A DNA stretch of 64,000 bases from Pseudomonadales bacterium. Its GTDB lineage: Bacteria > Pseudomonadota > Gammaproteobacteria > Pseudomonadales > Azotimanducaceae. Position 1 is the first letter of the stretch, and each line of letters begins with the position of its first letter. Shown here in pieces: positions 1 through 9,798 of the stretch. The translations under genes were made by a program, and so were the position numbers. The notes beneath the pieces are model-generated. The model was given only the letters and a program-made list of their open reading frames with translations, was not told the DNA's origin and ran no database searches. The stretch lies in contig JANQJA010000008.1 of assembly GCA_028281885.1 (NCBI GenBank), forward strand, positions 186,001 through 250,000. The letters run 5' to 3'.

Positions 1-3000
1 GCCGTCGAGAAGCCGGCGTGCATGATGAACTGTCGTATTTCGTGATCCGAGAGATCCGACTCGGCTGTCATCAAACCACGTTCAATTGCCTTGGACCGGA
101 CGGCATCGACATTAATGCCGCCACCATCGTCACTGATCTTAAGCACGACGTATCCGCCCTCGCGATCAAGGCGCAGACTGATCCTGCCCTGTTCCGGCTT
201 ACCCGATTCGGCACGTTTTTCCTGTGACTCAATACCATGATCTACCGCGTTCCTGAGCATGTGCTCCAACGGCGCTACGATTCGTTCCAGCACTGTGCGA
301 TCAAGTTCGCCCTCGACATTGTAGGCGTCGAATCGCACCGATTTGCCAACCTCCGCACTAATCTGCCTGACAATACGTCTGAGGCGCGGGATAAGCCGCG
401 CGAACGGCACCATTCGGGTCCTGGTGAGACCTTCCTGCAGATCCGCACCAATACGCGCCTGCTGGTGAAGCAGCGTTTCGGCATCTCGTGACTTGTCGAC
501 CAGTGTATCCCTCAGGTCGACCATGTCAGACATGCCTTCGTTCAGTGCCCGGGAGATCTCCTGGATCATCGTGTAACGATCCATCTCCAGATCGTCAAAG
601 CCTCTCTCATCGCCATCGTCACGGCTGCGGGTTCGGAATACCGTCTCGCGTGATTCTGCCTCGATCTCCAGCCGTCTAACCTGTTCGCGAACCCGACTGA
701 TGGTTTCCTCCATCTCCTGCAGCGAATCACCAAAATCCGTGATCTGCTGTTCGATCCGGCCACGCATGATGCTGGATTCACCCGCCAGTGAAATCAGATC
801 CTCTAACAGATCAGAAGCGACCCGGACCATCTCCTGCTGCTGTTGCGTCTGCGCCGCAGCGGGTTTCGCCGCCTCCTCGGCAGGGGGCGCCTCTGCAGGC
901 ACGTCAGGTGCTGGCGTCGAGGGAGCAGCAGGTGTGACAGAGGCCGCAGCGTCTGCCGGCACCGAACCCGGCTGCCGCGCCGTTCTCATCGAGGCGATCG
1001 CTTCATCACTTGCCTGGCCTGCCGCAATATCCCGGTAGATACCGACGCGACGATTGATCTCGTCCTGTTGCCCGTTGACCTCGGCAAAGAAGGCGTCATT
1101 GAGTTCGGGCGGATTCTGCTGGACACTGATAAGCCAGGTTTCAAGGTTGTGGGTAAATTCGCCCAGGCTTGCCATGCCCGCCATGCGGGATCCACCCTTC
1201 AGCGTATGAAGCTGGCGTAGCAGGTTATCCAGGTGCGCACTTGCACTGGGATCGTTGCTCCAGTCAAGAATACTCTGGTCGATGCCTTCGACCAGTTCCT
1301 CCGCTTCCTCGAGGAAGATTGGCAACACGTCTTCGTCAATCTCATCTTCAGGCAGCGTGACCTCACCTTCTGCTGCGGCAGTCGACGCGGGAGCAGGCTG
1401 TTCAGCTTCCGCCGGAGCAGGTGCGCTTTCGGTGACGGCTTCCGGTGTCGGCGTCGAGTCCACCGACTCAGGCGGCGCCGACTCATACCGCATCGACTCC
1501 AGTTCTTCTGCGGTTGCCGAATTCGTCGCGATGCGGTTATAGATTTCAACGCGACGATTGATTTCATCCTGACGTTCGTTAACAACCGCGAAGAACGGCT
1601 CATCGAACGTCGATGGATCATTGTTCTGAACACTGATCAGGTACGTCTCGAAGTTATGGGTGTACTCGCCGAGACTGGCCAGCCCCCCCATGCGTGCGCC
1701 GCCCTTCAATGTATGCAGTTGCCGCAGCAGGTTGTCGAGATGCGCGGTGGCGGTAGGGTCGGCACTCCATTCAACGATACTTTGATCAATCTGTTCGACA
1801 ATTTCTTCGGCTTCTTCCAAAAACAGCGGCAGTACATCCGGGTCAATATCGTCTGCCGGCAACTCAACGACGTCGCCCGATGGCGCCGCCGTTGGGACGT
1901 CAGGTTGCGCTTCATCGACCGCAACCTCCGGCTCGGGCTCAGCCTCGGTCTCGAGGTCGGCTTCAGTTTCTTCCGTCAGATCCAGGGTCTCAAGTCTTGA
2001 TACCAGATCGCCGGACGATGGGAGCGACTGACTGGCCGCGATTGCATCCAGCATGCTCACCAGAATTTCGTGCGCCTGAGCCAGTTCCGCTGCCACCCTG
2101 GCAGAAGGTCGCGCCGCAAGTTTTTCGTATAAGCTCAGCAGCGCCGTCGACACGTCAGCCAACTCACCCTGGTTGATTGCATTAGCCTGAGATGTCACTT
2201 CCGCAAGTTCATCTCTCAACGTGCTGATCTGCGCGTCATCCCAGGCTTCGAGTACGTTGTCTGCTGTGCTTAGCAGGCGAATGTTGTCAAAACTGAAGGC
2301 CGCAGCACTTTCAATTTCTTCGCCAGCGCCTTCCAACGAAGCCAGGAACTCATCGACTTCCACACTCTGTTGACCGAACTCCGGCAGGTTGCCCAGAATC
2401 ACGTCAATCAGTTCAATCGAACGGGCGGCCGCAGCGACGAAGTCGTCGGCGACGGTACCCTGTTCGAACTGCTGCCTGGCAAGCGTTTCCAGCCGGGCAC
2501 CCAGGCGGGAGACGGTCGGAATATCTGCCATCCCTGCGCTGCCTTTTAAGGTATGAAATGCAGCGACAACCTCTTCGCCAACCGTCACGGGAGCAGCCGC
2601 GAAAGCGCGAATGTCATTGAGCCGCTCGGCTGCTTCCTCGAGGAAAATCTCCAGCAGTTCACTGTCAGGTCCGACCGGGGCTTCCGGCTCGGCAAGGTCC
2701 GTCTCATCGGACACCTCGTCGTCGAGCGAAACGTCTTCCAGCTCAAAGGTCGACTCTTCCGATTCCGCGGTCGGCAATTCAGGTTCGACGATCTCCAGTT
2801 CTTCGACTTCGTCAGTCGCCTGAGTCTCTTCCGCCGGCGCAGGAGTCTCCTCGGCGCCCTCCTCTGCCTCGGCGTCAGGCGCTTCAGTCGCCGACACCTC
2901 AACTTCACCGGAGGCGAGGGACTGCGCCCGTGCAACCAGGTCATCACAGGAAAACTGTTCCTGGGCGCCCTGCTTGAATGCTTCCACACCTTCAGGAATA

Positions 3001-5282
3001 CGGGCTGTGACTTCAGCCACCAGCGCCAGAAGCTCCGGACTCGCGATAATGGTTTCGTCAATGACGCGGTTGAGCATATCTTCGACTGACCACGCCAGTT
3101 CTCCAACAACGGTCGCTCCAACCATCCGACCACTGCCTTTCAGCGTGTGATAGGCGCGGCGGACTTCGGTAAGCGCATCGGCATCACCCGCGTTCGCTGT
3201 CCACTGAGGCAGGTATTCATTGATCGTCTCAAGCACCTCACTCGCTTCTTCGATGAAGATCTCAAGAATCTCTTCATCAACCTCCGGGGCTTCGACAGCG
3301 GCGTCTTCTGCCGCAGGTTCAGGCGCCTCCGCTTCGTCTGCTTCGGTCGCCGGCGCGATATCAACGGCGGCTTCGTCTTCAGCGTCTGTCTCGACTTCAA
3401 GCTCCAGGTCATCTGCAACTTCTTCTGCAGCCGCCTGTTCGGGCTCGGGTTCTGGTTCAGCTTCAATCGTCTCGTCCGCATCCGAATCTGCGGACACTTC
3501 GATCTCGTCGAGTTCGATGTCCTCAATTTCGTCCACCTCAGCCTGCAGCGCTTCGTCAACCGCAGCAGACACTTCGGCGGGTTGTTCTTCCGGCAGGTTA
3601 CCGGGCTCGAATCCAAGCTTTGTGATTGCCGCTTCCGCGACTTCGATCATCTGCAGGTACGGATCACCAGGGCTCTCCAGGTAGCGCTCCAGAAAGTAAT
3701 CGACACTGGTAATTGCATCGGCAAGATCATCCATGTCGGACAACTCAGGGGGCTCACCGCCTTTCAGCAATCGGGTAGACACATAGGCTGCGCAGGCTTC
3801 CAGAACATCGGCGGATCGTATCTGGTTCACGATCGACAAGCTGCCGCGAAGCGAAAGCAGTTTTGCCGGCAGCTCCTCGACCTTGGTACTGTCAAAGTCG
3901 GACGTGACATAATTGATCACCGCGTCCTTGCACACCGTCAGGCCGTTTCGGGTTTCCTTGATGACCGTCGCCTCGGCGGTCCCCACATCACCGAATCCTT
4001 CTCCCTCGCCTTCGTCCTCATCTCCTACCAGGGACTTCAACGAGGACTCTATTTCCAGCAACGCCCGGGCAATATCCAGCAATACTTCTTCTGTCGGCGC
4101 TTCGCCGGATGACTGCAACGTATTGATCGCCTCGACCTGGTTCGCAATCGAATCCATGTGAGAACTGAGACCCACAACAGCCAGCGTGCCCCGGATCTGT
4201 TGCAGCTGAGGGATCAGATCGACGAGGTTTTGAACCTCCCGGTCTGAAGATCGAACGTAGATATCGAGCTTGTCGGTAATACTGGTCAGCTCTTCAATCA
4301 GGATACGGGAAACCGTGGAAAGGGTTTCGTCGTCAGGGCCGAAGGCAACGTTTTCGTCTTCTGCCGACAGCGAAGAGACAGTCGCCTTGAAGCGTTCTTT
4401 CACCTCAACGATACGCGGGATTTCCTTGCTGGCTCCGTCCAGGGTTGCGAGGACAGCGCCTCCCAGTTCACGATCAACGGTCAGGCCCAATCCTGGCCCG
4501 TCCGCTTCCGCCAGCGACCTCAGGACAGCGTCGATCGCTTTTAGATGATTGGCGACATCGGCGTTGAGACGAATCGCGCCCCCACCGACGGCTTCAATCA
4601 GGGCCTGACCCAGCAATCCAAGATATCCTGCGGGAGAGTCTCCACAGAGTCGCTGCAACATGGTGAATACCTTGCCAAGCAACGTCAGGTTTTCACGGGG
4701 GTTTTGTTTCTTGAGCAGTGCAACCAGCGCCTGTTGATATCTCGCTCTCAGCTTGCGAACAGTTTCCCGGCCACCTTCAGCCTCAAAATGCTCGATCACG
4801 CTATCAGCAACGTTTGCCGACAACAGCGCCAGGCGATCACCTTCTTCTGCTGCTGCAGGTTCCGCCTCGCCTTCATCACCTGGCAGCGGCGCCTCACCGC
4901 GCGCGCCACGCAAGCTGTTCAGCAACGGTCGCAGCATCGACGCGTCGTCCTTCTGCTCACGCTGGATACGATCCAGATAGCGCGGCATCTGCAGAATGGC
5001 CTGCATCAGGACTTCCTGGGCTCGGGAAACATCGGGGGTCTCATTACCCATCAGGGCCTGGGCCACTTCTTCCATTTCAGCGGCCAGGCTCGACGGGCCA
5101 TCGAGATTGACCATGCGGAGCGTGCCATTGACCTGATGCAGATGCGTCAGACAAGCGCGCATGCTGCTGGAATCGTCCGCAGATTCAGCGACCGCCTCCA
5201 GCGATTGCTGGGCCCGATCCAGCGTGGACCCAATCTCACCCTTGATCCAGTCCAGGGCGACAAAGTCTTGCGTTGCGCTCAT
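1..5282 (-). CDS. chpA: Pil-Chp hybrid histidine kinase ChpA/PilL (partial, C-terminus off the window)
   Basis: CheA-like core kinase of the type IV pilus chemosensory system; it should pass phosphate to the PilG and PilH receivers encoded upstream. About 1760 residues are visible and the C-terminus is cut by the window edge. Histidine phosphotransfer (Hpt) motifs HTLKG(S/G) occur near residues 711, 909, 1190 and 1358. A degenerate HQVNGT version lies near residue 48, probably one of the non-histidine Spt/Tpt-like domains known in ChpA. Long Glu/Ala-rich acidic linkers separate the domains. The kinase ATPase region follows, with an N-box (LRNAVDHGIE, about residue 1675) and a G1 box (DDGGG, about 1718). 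The CheW-like and receiver domains expected after this are outside the window. The ATG lies 28 bases downstream of pilJ, so the gene is probably the last seen of one operon with pilG-H-I-J. Confidence 0.95.
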   Translation of the reverse strand, partial: MSATQDFVALDWIKGEIGSTLDRAQQSLEAVAESADDSSSMRACLTHLHQVNGTLRMVNLDGPSSLAAEMEEVAQALMGNETPDVSRAQEVLMQAILQMPRYLDRIQREQKDDASMLRPLLNSLRGARGEAPLPGDEGEAEPAAAEEGDRLALLSANVADSVIEHFEAEGGRETVRKLRARYQQALVALLKKQNPRENLTLLGKVFTMLQRLCGDSPAGYLGLLGQALIEAVGGGAIRLNADVANHLKAIDAVLRSLAEADGPGLGLTVDRELGGAVLATLDGASKEIPRIVEVKERFKATVSSLSAEDENVAFGPDDETLSTVSRILIEELTSITDKLDIYVRSSDREVQNLVDLIPQLQQIRGTLAVVGLSSHMDSIANQVEAINTLQSSGEAPTEEVLLDIARALLEIESSLKSLVGDEDEGEGEGFGDVGTAEATVIKETRNGLTVCKDAVINYVTSDFDSTKVEELPAKLLSLRGSLSIVNQIRSADVLEACAAYVSTRLLKGGEPPELSDMDDLADAITSVDYFLERYLESPGDPYLQMIEVAEAAITKLGFEPGNLPEEQPAEVSAAVDEALQAEVDEIEDIELDEIEVSADSDADETIEAEPEPEPEQAAAEEVADDLELEVETDAEDEAAVDIAPATEADEAEAPEPAAEDAAVEAPEVDEEILEIFIEEASEVLETINEYLPQWTANAGDADALTEVRRAYHTLKGSGRMVGATVVGELAWSVEDMLNRVIDETIIASPELLALVAEVTARIPEGVEAFKQGAQEQFSCDDLVARAQSLASGEVEVSATEAPDAEAEEGAEETPAPAEETQATDEVEELEIVEPELPTAESEESTFELEDVSLDDEVSDETDLAEPEAPVGPDSELLEIFLEEAAERLNDIRAFAAAPVTVGEEVVAAFHTLKGSAGMADIPTVSRLGARLETLARQQFEQGTVADDFVAAAARSIELIDVILGNLPEFGQQSVEVDEFLASLEGAGEEIESAAAFSFDNIRLLSTADNVLEAWDDAQISTLRDELAEVTSQANAINQGELADVSTALLSLYEKLAARPSARVAAELAQAHEILVSMLDAIAASQSLPSSGDLVSRLETLDLTEETEADLETEAEPEPEVAVDEAQPDVPTAAPSGDVVELPADDIDPDVLPLFLEEAEEIVEQIDQSIVEWSADPTATAHLDNLLRQLHTLKGGARMGGLASLGEYTHNFETYLISVQNNDPSTFDEPFFAVVNERQDEINRRVEIYNRIATNSATAEELESMRYESAPPESVDSTPTPEAVTESAPAPAEAEQPAPASTAAAEGEVTLPEDEIDEDVLPIFLEEAEELVEGIDQSILDWSNDPSASAHLDNLLRQLHTLKGGSRMAGMASLGEFTHNLETWLISVQQNPPELNDAFFAEVNGQQDEINRRVGIYRDIAAGQASDEAIASMRTARQPGSVPADAAASVTPAAPSTPAPDVPAEAPPAEEAAKPAAAQTQQQQEMVRVASDLLEDLISLAGESSIMRGRIEQQITDFGDSLQEMEETISRVREQVRRLEIEAESRETVFRTRSRDDGDERGFDDLEMDRYTMIQEISRALNEGMSDMVDLRDTLVDKSRDAETLLHQQARIGADLQEGLTRTRMVPFARLIPRLRRIVRQISAEVGKSVRFDAYNVEGELDRTVLERIVAPLEHMLRNAVDHGIESQEKRAESGKPEQGRISLRLDREGGYVVLKISDDGGGINVDAVRSKAIERGLMTAESDLSDHEIRQFIMHAGFST
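1036..1860 (-). repeat. In-frame tandem duplication of an Hpt domain inside chpA
   Basis: Two successive Hpt modules (about 1036-1350 and 1546-1860) are nearly parallel in sequence. Both run from a DVLPxFLEEAEE start through LDNLLRQLHTLKGG to QDEINRRV, and corresponding bases are 507 apart (169 codons). The similarity extends beyond the Hpt consensus into the flanking linker, which suggests an intragenic duplication rather than two ancient Hpt domains. Confidence 0.8.
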
Positions 5283-5310
5283 GCTGGCCCTTTCGTTCCC
5301 CGCCTCATCA

Positions 5311-7305
5311 TCATCCCGGCAGCTTGAAGCCCGTGACAGATGACCGAAGTTCGTTAGTCATGTCTGCGAGATTACCAACAGCAATCACCGTCGATCGCGT
5401 ACCTTCAGTCGTCTGGGAGGTAATCTCCTGAATACTCTTCATGGTGTTTGAAATCCTGCCTGCCGAAGCAGCCTGCTGCCGCGCGGCATCAGAAATGTTC
5501 TCGATGATCTCGGCCAGTGACTTCGATACGCCTTCAATCTCACCCAGTGAAACACCGGCGTCCTGGGCAAGTCGTGTCCCCTGCACAACCTCAGCGGTTG
5601 TCTGTTCCATCGAACTGACCGCCTCATTGGTATCGCTCTGAATGGTCTTGACCAGTGCCGATATCTGTTTGGCTGCCGCACCGGATCGTTCCGCCAGTCG
5701 CTGAACCTCGTCGGCGACAACGGCAAAACCTTTACCCGCATCGCCTGCCATCGACGCCTGAATGGCCGCGTTCAGGGACAAGATGTTGGTCTGGTCAGCA
5801 ATATCGTTAATCAGAGAGACAATGTCACCAATCTCCTGAGAACTTTCACCCAATCGCTTGATTCGTTTTGCCGTTTCCTGGATCTGACCCCTGATCTTGT
5901 CCATGCCGTCGATCGTGTTCTGGACGACTACCGCGCCTTTTGACGCGATATCAACCGACCGCTCGGCTACCGACGACGACTCCGCCGCGTTGTAGGATAC
6001 CTGGTCGATCGAGACGGCCATCTGGTTCACCGCCTCGGAGACGTCAGCAATTTCCTTGGCCTGCTGCTGCGAGGCTTCCGATAACTGACTCACCGAACCC
6101 TTGGTGTCTTCCGCTGCAGACCGTACTTCCGAAGAAGTCTGATTGATTTTGGAGACAAGACCCCGCATCTGGTCGATCGAAAAGTTGATACTGTCGGCGA
6201 TGGCGCCGGTAAAGCTTTCAGTCACAGTCGCCTGTACCCGAAGATCGCCGTCCGCCAGATCGGCAAGCTCATCCAGCAGCTGCAGAATGGCTGCCTGATT
6301 CTGTTCATTCTGCACCGCGGACTCCCTGACACTGCGAGAAGCGGCACGATAGATCAGCGCACTGATGATAAGGATGAGCAAAAAGGCGCCCCCAGCCAAC
6401 GCGACACTAAGCAGCGGCGAGCCAGGACCGATGACACCGGACATGCGCGTGTAAGAGCCGCTTAGTGCGTTCGCTGCGGCAAAGAGACTGTCGGACAGTC
6501 CCCCTACCGTCTGGGCTGCTGCATGCGTGTTCGATACTTCGTCTGAACGAGCGGCAATCTCCGTGCTGCGTGCTGCAATCGACCGATAGAGTTCTTCTAA
6601 CTTGACCAGGGAACCGCGAACTTCCTCATCCGTCACCGCAGTGAGTAACAATTCACGATCGCCCTTGAGAAAACCATCGACCACCCGTTTGAACGTCTGA
6701 CTATCACGAGTGAACGACGTAATAGAATTGTCGCTGCCGGCGGCAAGCATTCGATCAGCACCCCGCGCCATTCGTTCAATCAACACACCCTGTCGTTGCG
6801 CCAAAGCCACCTCGTTTGCCGGGGCACTTTGACGTACCAGGGCTGCAACAATACGATTGTTTTCCTGCTGCATCGCTGAAAGCGTGATTGCAAGGTCACT
6901 GGCCATATCACGCATATAGGCCATGGCCTCCTGGCCAGCCAGGGCGGCAGAAACCTGCGGCGACAGCTCCTCCCAGGCCGACACAACCTCGGATAGTTGC
7001 CCTGGAGCCGGTGTATTTCGCTGAAGATTACCGAGGTTCCGTTCAAAATCCGCTCGAGCCTGCGAGACTGCAGCATAACCTTCAAGGCGGCCGCTGGTTA
7101 TGGAGAACGCCCCCTTGCCTAGTTGTTGGGAAGCTACTTTCAGGTTATTGGCAAAATCAATGCTGGCTGCAGTCTGGCTGGATGAAGTACCGGCGAGCCA
7201 GACGTTGGCGCCAAACCCCGCCACCAGCAGGACAAACAGCACGATCAGTCCGGCAATCAGTGGGCTCTTCAGGATGTTTCCAACGACGTTAGGTTTTTCT
7301 GCCAT
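5311..7305 (-). CDS. pilJ: Type IV pilus methyl-accepting chemotaxis protein PilJ
   Basis: Inner-membrane chemoreceptor that feeds the ChpA kinase. The 664-residue protein has an N-terminal membrane segment (about residues 15-36), a periplasmic helical sensor region, a second membrane segment (about 300-322, rich in Leu/Ile/Ala) and a HAMP-like linker. It ends in a long cytoplasmic signalling domain whose hairpin tip reads [18 protein letters not shown], typical of MCPs. Length and domain order match PilJ of the Pil-Chp system. It sits between pilI and chpA. No pilK-type methyltransferase gene lies between pilJ and chpA, whereas I recall one there in Pseudomonas. Confidence 0.96.
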   Translation of the reverse strand: MAEKPNVVGNILKSPLIAGLIVLFVLLVAGFGANVWLAGTSSSQTAASIDFANNLKVASQQLGKGAFSITSGRLEGYAAVSQARADFERNLGNLQRNTPAPGQLSEVVSAWEELSPQVSAALAGQEAMAYMRDMASDLAITLSAMQQENNRIVAALVRQSAPANEVALAQRQGVLIERMARGADRMLAAGSDNSITSFTRDSQTFKRVVDGFLKGDRELLLTAVTDEEVRGSLVKLEELYRSIAARSTEIAARSDEVSNTHAAAQTVGGLSDSLFAAANALSGSYTRMSGVIGPGSPLLSVALAGGAFLLILIISALIYRAASRSVRESAVQNEQNQAAILQLLDELADLADGDLRVQATVTESFTGAIADSINFSIDQMRGLVSKINQTSSEVRSAAEDTKGSVSQLSEASQQQAKEIADVSEAVNQMAVSIDQVSYNAAESSSVAERSVDIASKGAVVVQNTIDGMDKIRGQIQETAKRIKRLGESSQEIGDIVSLINDIADQTNILSLNAAIQASMAGDAGKGFAVVADEVQRLAERSGAAAKQISALVKTIQSDTNEAVSSMEQTTAEVVQGTRLAQDAGVSLGEIEGVSKSLAEIIENISDAARQQAASAGRISNTMKSIQEITSQTTEGTRSTVIAVGNLADMTNELRSSVTGFKLPG

Positions 7306-7322
7306 GGTGGCTTCCTTCTAGG

Positions 7323-7862
7323 TCAGGCCGCTGCAACAGCCAATGTCTCAAATTCCGGATCTTCGGCCAGCTTCTGCAGACTGAACACTGGCCACAGCGT
7401 CTCACCGGTGCCGTAACATCCGTTCAGATAGGGCCAGAACTTCTCGTCGATTCCGGAAACTGATTCGGAAAACGCTTCGCTTGGAAAGTGCTGCATTCCA
7501 AGACTTTCATCGACCATGAAACCGAAGTAATACTCGCCATGATCGAACGCAAGAATTCGACGCTGTACTCGCGGGTAAGAACTCGGCTCACCCAGAAAGA
7601 CGGTCACGTCAATAACAACAAGCAGGCGTCCACGCACGTTAGCGACCCCGGCAATCGCGGGTTTCACACCCGGTAACCGAGTCATTTGTGGAACCCGAAG
7701 CAACTCGGCCACATCGAACATCGGTACCACAAACCGCTGACCCATCAGCGAAAATCCAAGCCCATTCCAGTGCGTCTGAGCATTTTCCTTGGCGGGCAGC
7801 TCGATCGAAATCTCCTGGCTGCGCTCTGCCATCTCGCAGAGTTTGTCAAAGGCTTCACTCAT
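7323..7862 (-). CDS. pilI: CheW-like adaptor PilI
   Basis: Single CheW-domain protein of 179 residues that should couple the PilJ receptor to the ChpA kinase. The CheW fold is visible in the segment around LLRVPQMTRLPGVKPAIAGV and the following NVRGRLLVVIDVTVFLG, where a receptor-coupling loop is followed by an Arg-Gly strand. The gene overlaps the end of pilH by 4 bases and ends 17 bases before pilJ, so translational coupling within the pilGHIJ-chpA operon is likely. Confidence 0.94.
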   Translation of the reverse strand: MSEAFDKLCEMAERSQEISIELPAKENAQTHWNGLGFSLMGQRFVVPMFDVAELLRVPQMTRLPGVKPAIAGVANVRGRLLVVIDVTVFLGEPSSYPRVQRRILAFDHGEYYFGFMVDESLGMQHFPSEAFSESVSGIDEKFWPYLNGCYGTGETLWPVFSLQKLAEDPEFETLAVAAA

Positions 7863-8224
7863 AGATCGATGACCTTTCTCATGACTGAAAGCAGCTCATT
7901 GTCACGAATGGGTTTGGTTACGTAACCAGCCGCCCCCTGCCGTTCCCCCCACACCTTGTCGGTTTCCTGATCCTTGCTGCTGACGATGATGACCGGAATA
8001 TGCTTGGTCTTCTCGCCACGGCAAATCTGACGTGTCGCCTGGAACCCGTTCATGTCTGGCATGACGATATCCATCAGAACGACGTCAGGGAGTTCCGCAT
8101 TGGCCAGCGCCACACCGTCGCGCCCGTTCTCAGCCGTCAGGACGGTATGACCAAGGGATTCAAGCATGTCCTTGAACTGATAGATCTCAGTCGGGGAATC
8201 GTCGACAACAAGTACCTTGGCCAT
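7859..8224 (-). CDS. pilH: Response regulator PilH (single receiver domain)
   Basis: CheY-like receiver of 121 residues with no output domain. Conserved receiver residues are visible: the acidic pair in VVDDS (residues 8-9), the phosphoacceptor D52 in LMDIVMPDMNG, the Ser region of IIVSSKD, and the lysine of YVTKPI. In the Pil-Chp system PilH works with PilG to set the balance of pilus extension and retraction. The stop overlaps the pilI start. Confidence 0.94.
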   Translation of the reverse strand: MAKVLVVDDSPTEIYQFKDMLESLGHTVLTAENGRDGVALANAELPDVVLMDIVMPDMNGFQATRQICRGEKTKHIPVIIVSSKDQETDKVWGERQGAAGYVTKPIRDNELLSVMRKVIDL

Positions 8225-8250
8225 TTTGCGCTCCGTCCGACAATCTGGTC

Positions 8251-8640
8251 CTAATCCGCGACCTTCACGTGGTCACGAATGGCACTCAACAGTTCATCTT
8301 TGCTGAAAGGCTTGGTCAGGTACTGATCCGAGCCAACGATCCTGCCCTTCGCGCGGTCAAACAGGCCATCCTTACTGGAGAGCATGATGACCGGGGTCCC
8401 CTTGAAATCAGCATTGTTCTTGATCAGGGCACACGTCTGGTATCCATCCAGTCGAGGCATCATGATATCGACGAAAATGATTGAGGGCTGGGTGTCGGCA
8501 ATCTTGGATAGCGCGTCAAAGCCATCTTCAGCCGTTATCACCTCACAGCCGGCTTTTGACAGCAAGGTCTCGGCGGTTCGGCGGATGGTCTTGCTGTCAT
8601 CAATGACCATCACTTTCACACCCTCGAAATTATCATCCAT
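8251..8640 (-). CDS. pilG: Response regulator PilG (single receiver domain)
   Basis: CheY-like receiver of 129 residues and first gene of the Pil-Chp operon. It shows the acidic pair in VIDDSKTIRR, phosphoacceptor D58 in FVDIMMPRLDG, a Ser-Lys pair in MLSSKDG and a YLTKPF lysine. The N-terminal extension and the TIRRTAE stretch are typical of PilG. The gene is divergent from gshB across about 210 bases. Confidence 0.94.
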   Translation of the reverse strand: MDDNFEGVKVMVIDDSKTIRRTAETLLSKAGCEVITAEDGFDALSKIADTQPSIIFVDIMMPRLDGYQTCALIKNNADFKGTPVIMLSSKDGLFDRAKGRIVGSDQYLTKPFSKDELLSAIRDHVKVAD

Positions 8641-8850
8641 TGCCGGAAACCCTTATCCGCAATCAGTGACTGAGAACCCCAAAATTGCATGTCTTGACGG
8701 TGTCTTGCAGCACTTTTGTAACACAGTTGTTAGAGTCATTCCATAAGTACCAGACAGACAAGGGAATTCCCCTCGATTCTGGTTTAGAATGGTGGCTGTC
8801 CGCTGACCACTATTATCCCCCAAAATCGACCTAATCGAGGACCTGGGCGT
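8641..8850. other. Intergenic region between divergent pilG and gshB
   Basis: This stretch must hold the promoters for the leftward Pil-Chp operon and the rightward gshB operon. It contains an AT-rich patch around 8690-8745 and a TAGAAT hexamer at 8785-8790 that could be a gshB -10 box, but no convincing -35 partner is present. No small gene or terminator is evident. Confidence 0.4.
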
Positions 8851-9798
8851 TTGACCAAAAAACTGGCCGCTGTCATGGACCCTATCGGCTCCATAAACCC
8901 CAAGAAGGACTCGACGCTGGCAATGCTCATCGCTGCCCAGCATCGGGACTGGCAGCTGTTCGTCATCGAGCTGAGCGACATCTACACTGCCGCAGGCGAG
9001 GTCAGGGCCAGCGCCCGGCAAATCTCTGTCGCCGATGATCCCGAGCAGTGGTTCCAGATAAAGGCCGAAACCGACCAGCCACTGACAGCCTATGACGCTG
9101 TGCTGATGCGCAAGGATCCTCCTTTCGATATCGAATATATCTACGCCACCTACCTCCTTGAGATGGCTGAACTGGCCGGTGCGGTGGTACTCAACCAGCC
9201 CGGCAGTATCCGCGACTGCAACGAGAAACTGTTCGCCCTCCAGTTCCCACAATGCTGCCCCCCATATCTGGTGAGTCGAGATCCGGCCCGCCTCAGAGCC
9301 TTCCATACCGAACACCAGGATGTGATTTTCAAGCCACTCGATGGGATGGGCGGCCAGTCAATCTTCCGGGTCGGCCCGGACGGCACCAATCTGGGTGTGA
9401 TTCTCGAGACCATGACAGCCAACGGTACACGGCAGACCATGGCGCAGCGTTACCTGCCGGAAATCGTCAAGGGCGATACACGAATCCTGCTGATCAACGG
9501 TGAGCCTGTCCCCTATGGCCTGGCGAGGATACCGACCGGCGGCGAAACCCGCGGCAATCTGGCTGCGGGCGGGGAGGGAGTTGGTCGGGAACTGACCGAT
9601 CGGGATCGCTGGATCTGCGATCAGGTAGGCCCCGCACTGAAAGAGCGCGGACTCTATTTCACGGGTATTGATGTCATTGGTGACTACCTGACAGAGATCA
9701 ACGTGACCTGCCCGACCTGTATCCGGGAACTGGACCAGGCCTTCGGACTCGACATTGCCGGCGACTACCTGGACTTCATCGCGACGCTCATCAACTGA
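8851..9798 (+). CDS. gshB: Glutathione synthetase
   Basis: Joins gamma-glutamylcysteine and glycine with ATP to make glutathione in the cytoplasm. The 315-residue protein follows the family from end to end: the MDPIGSI and KKDST N-terminus, VLMRKDPPFD, the DCNEKLFA strand, KPLDGMGG (ATP-grasp lid lysine and glycine loop), GETRGNLAAGG, and the terminal TEINVT(C)PTCIRE metal-binding segment. The start is taken as TTG because residues before the internal ATG at 8875 resemble the usual GshB N-terminus. A single-base overlap (TGATG) links it to tonB. Confidence 0.96.
   Translation: MTKKLAAVMDPIGSINPKKDSTLAMLIAAQHRDWQLFVIELSDIYTAAGEVRASARQISVADDPEQWFQIKAETDQPLTAYDAVLMRKDPPFDIEYIYATYLLEMAELAGAVVLNQPGSIRDCNEKLFALQFPQCCPPYLVSRDPARLRAFHTEHQDVIFKPLDGMGGQSIFRVGPDGTNLGVILETMTANGTRQTMAQRYLPEIVKGDTRILLINGEPVPYGLARIPTGGETRGNLAAGGEGVGRELTDRDRWICDQVGPALKERGLYFTGIDVIGDYLTEINVTCPTCIRELDQAFGLDIAGDYLDFIATLIN

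Noticed and set aside
1233-4112. Long open frames on the plus strand (for example 1233-2000 and 3147-4112)
   Set aside because: They lie opposite the Glu/Ala-rich chpA gene, whose codon bias keeps antisense frames open. Their translations are Arg/Phe/His-rich without any family match, while the minus-strand frame gives clear Hpt domains.
4545-5327. Plus-strand open frame of 260 codons
   Set aside because: Antisense to the N-terminal part of chpA; no recognisable protein and no ribosome-binding site.
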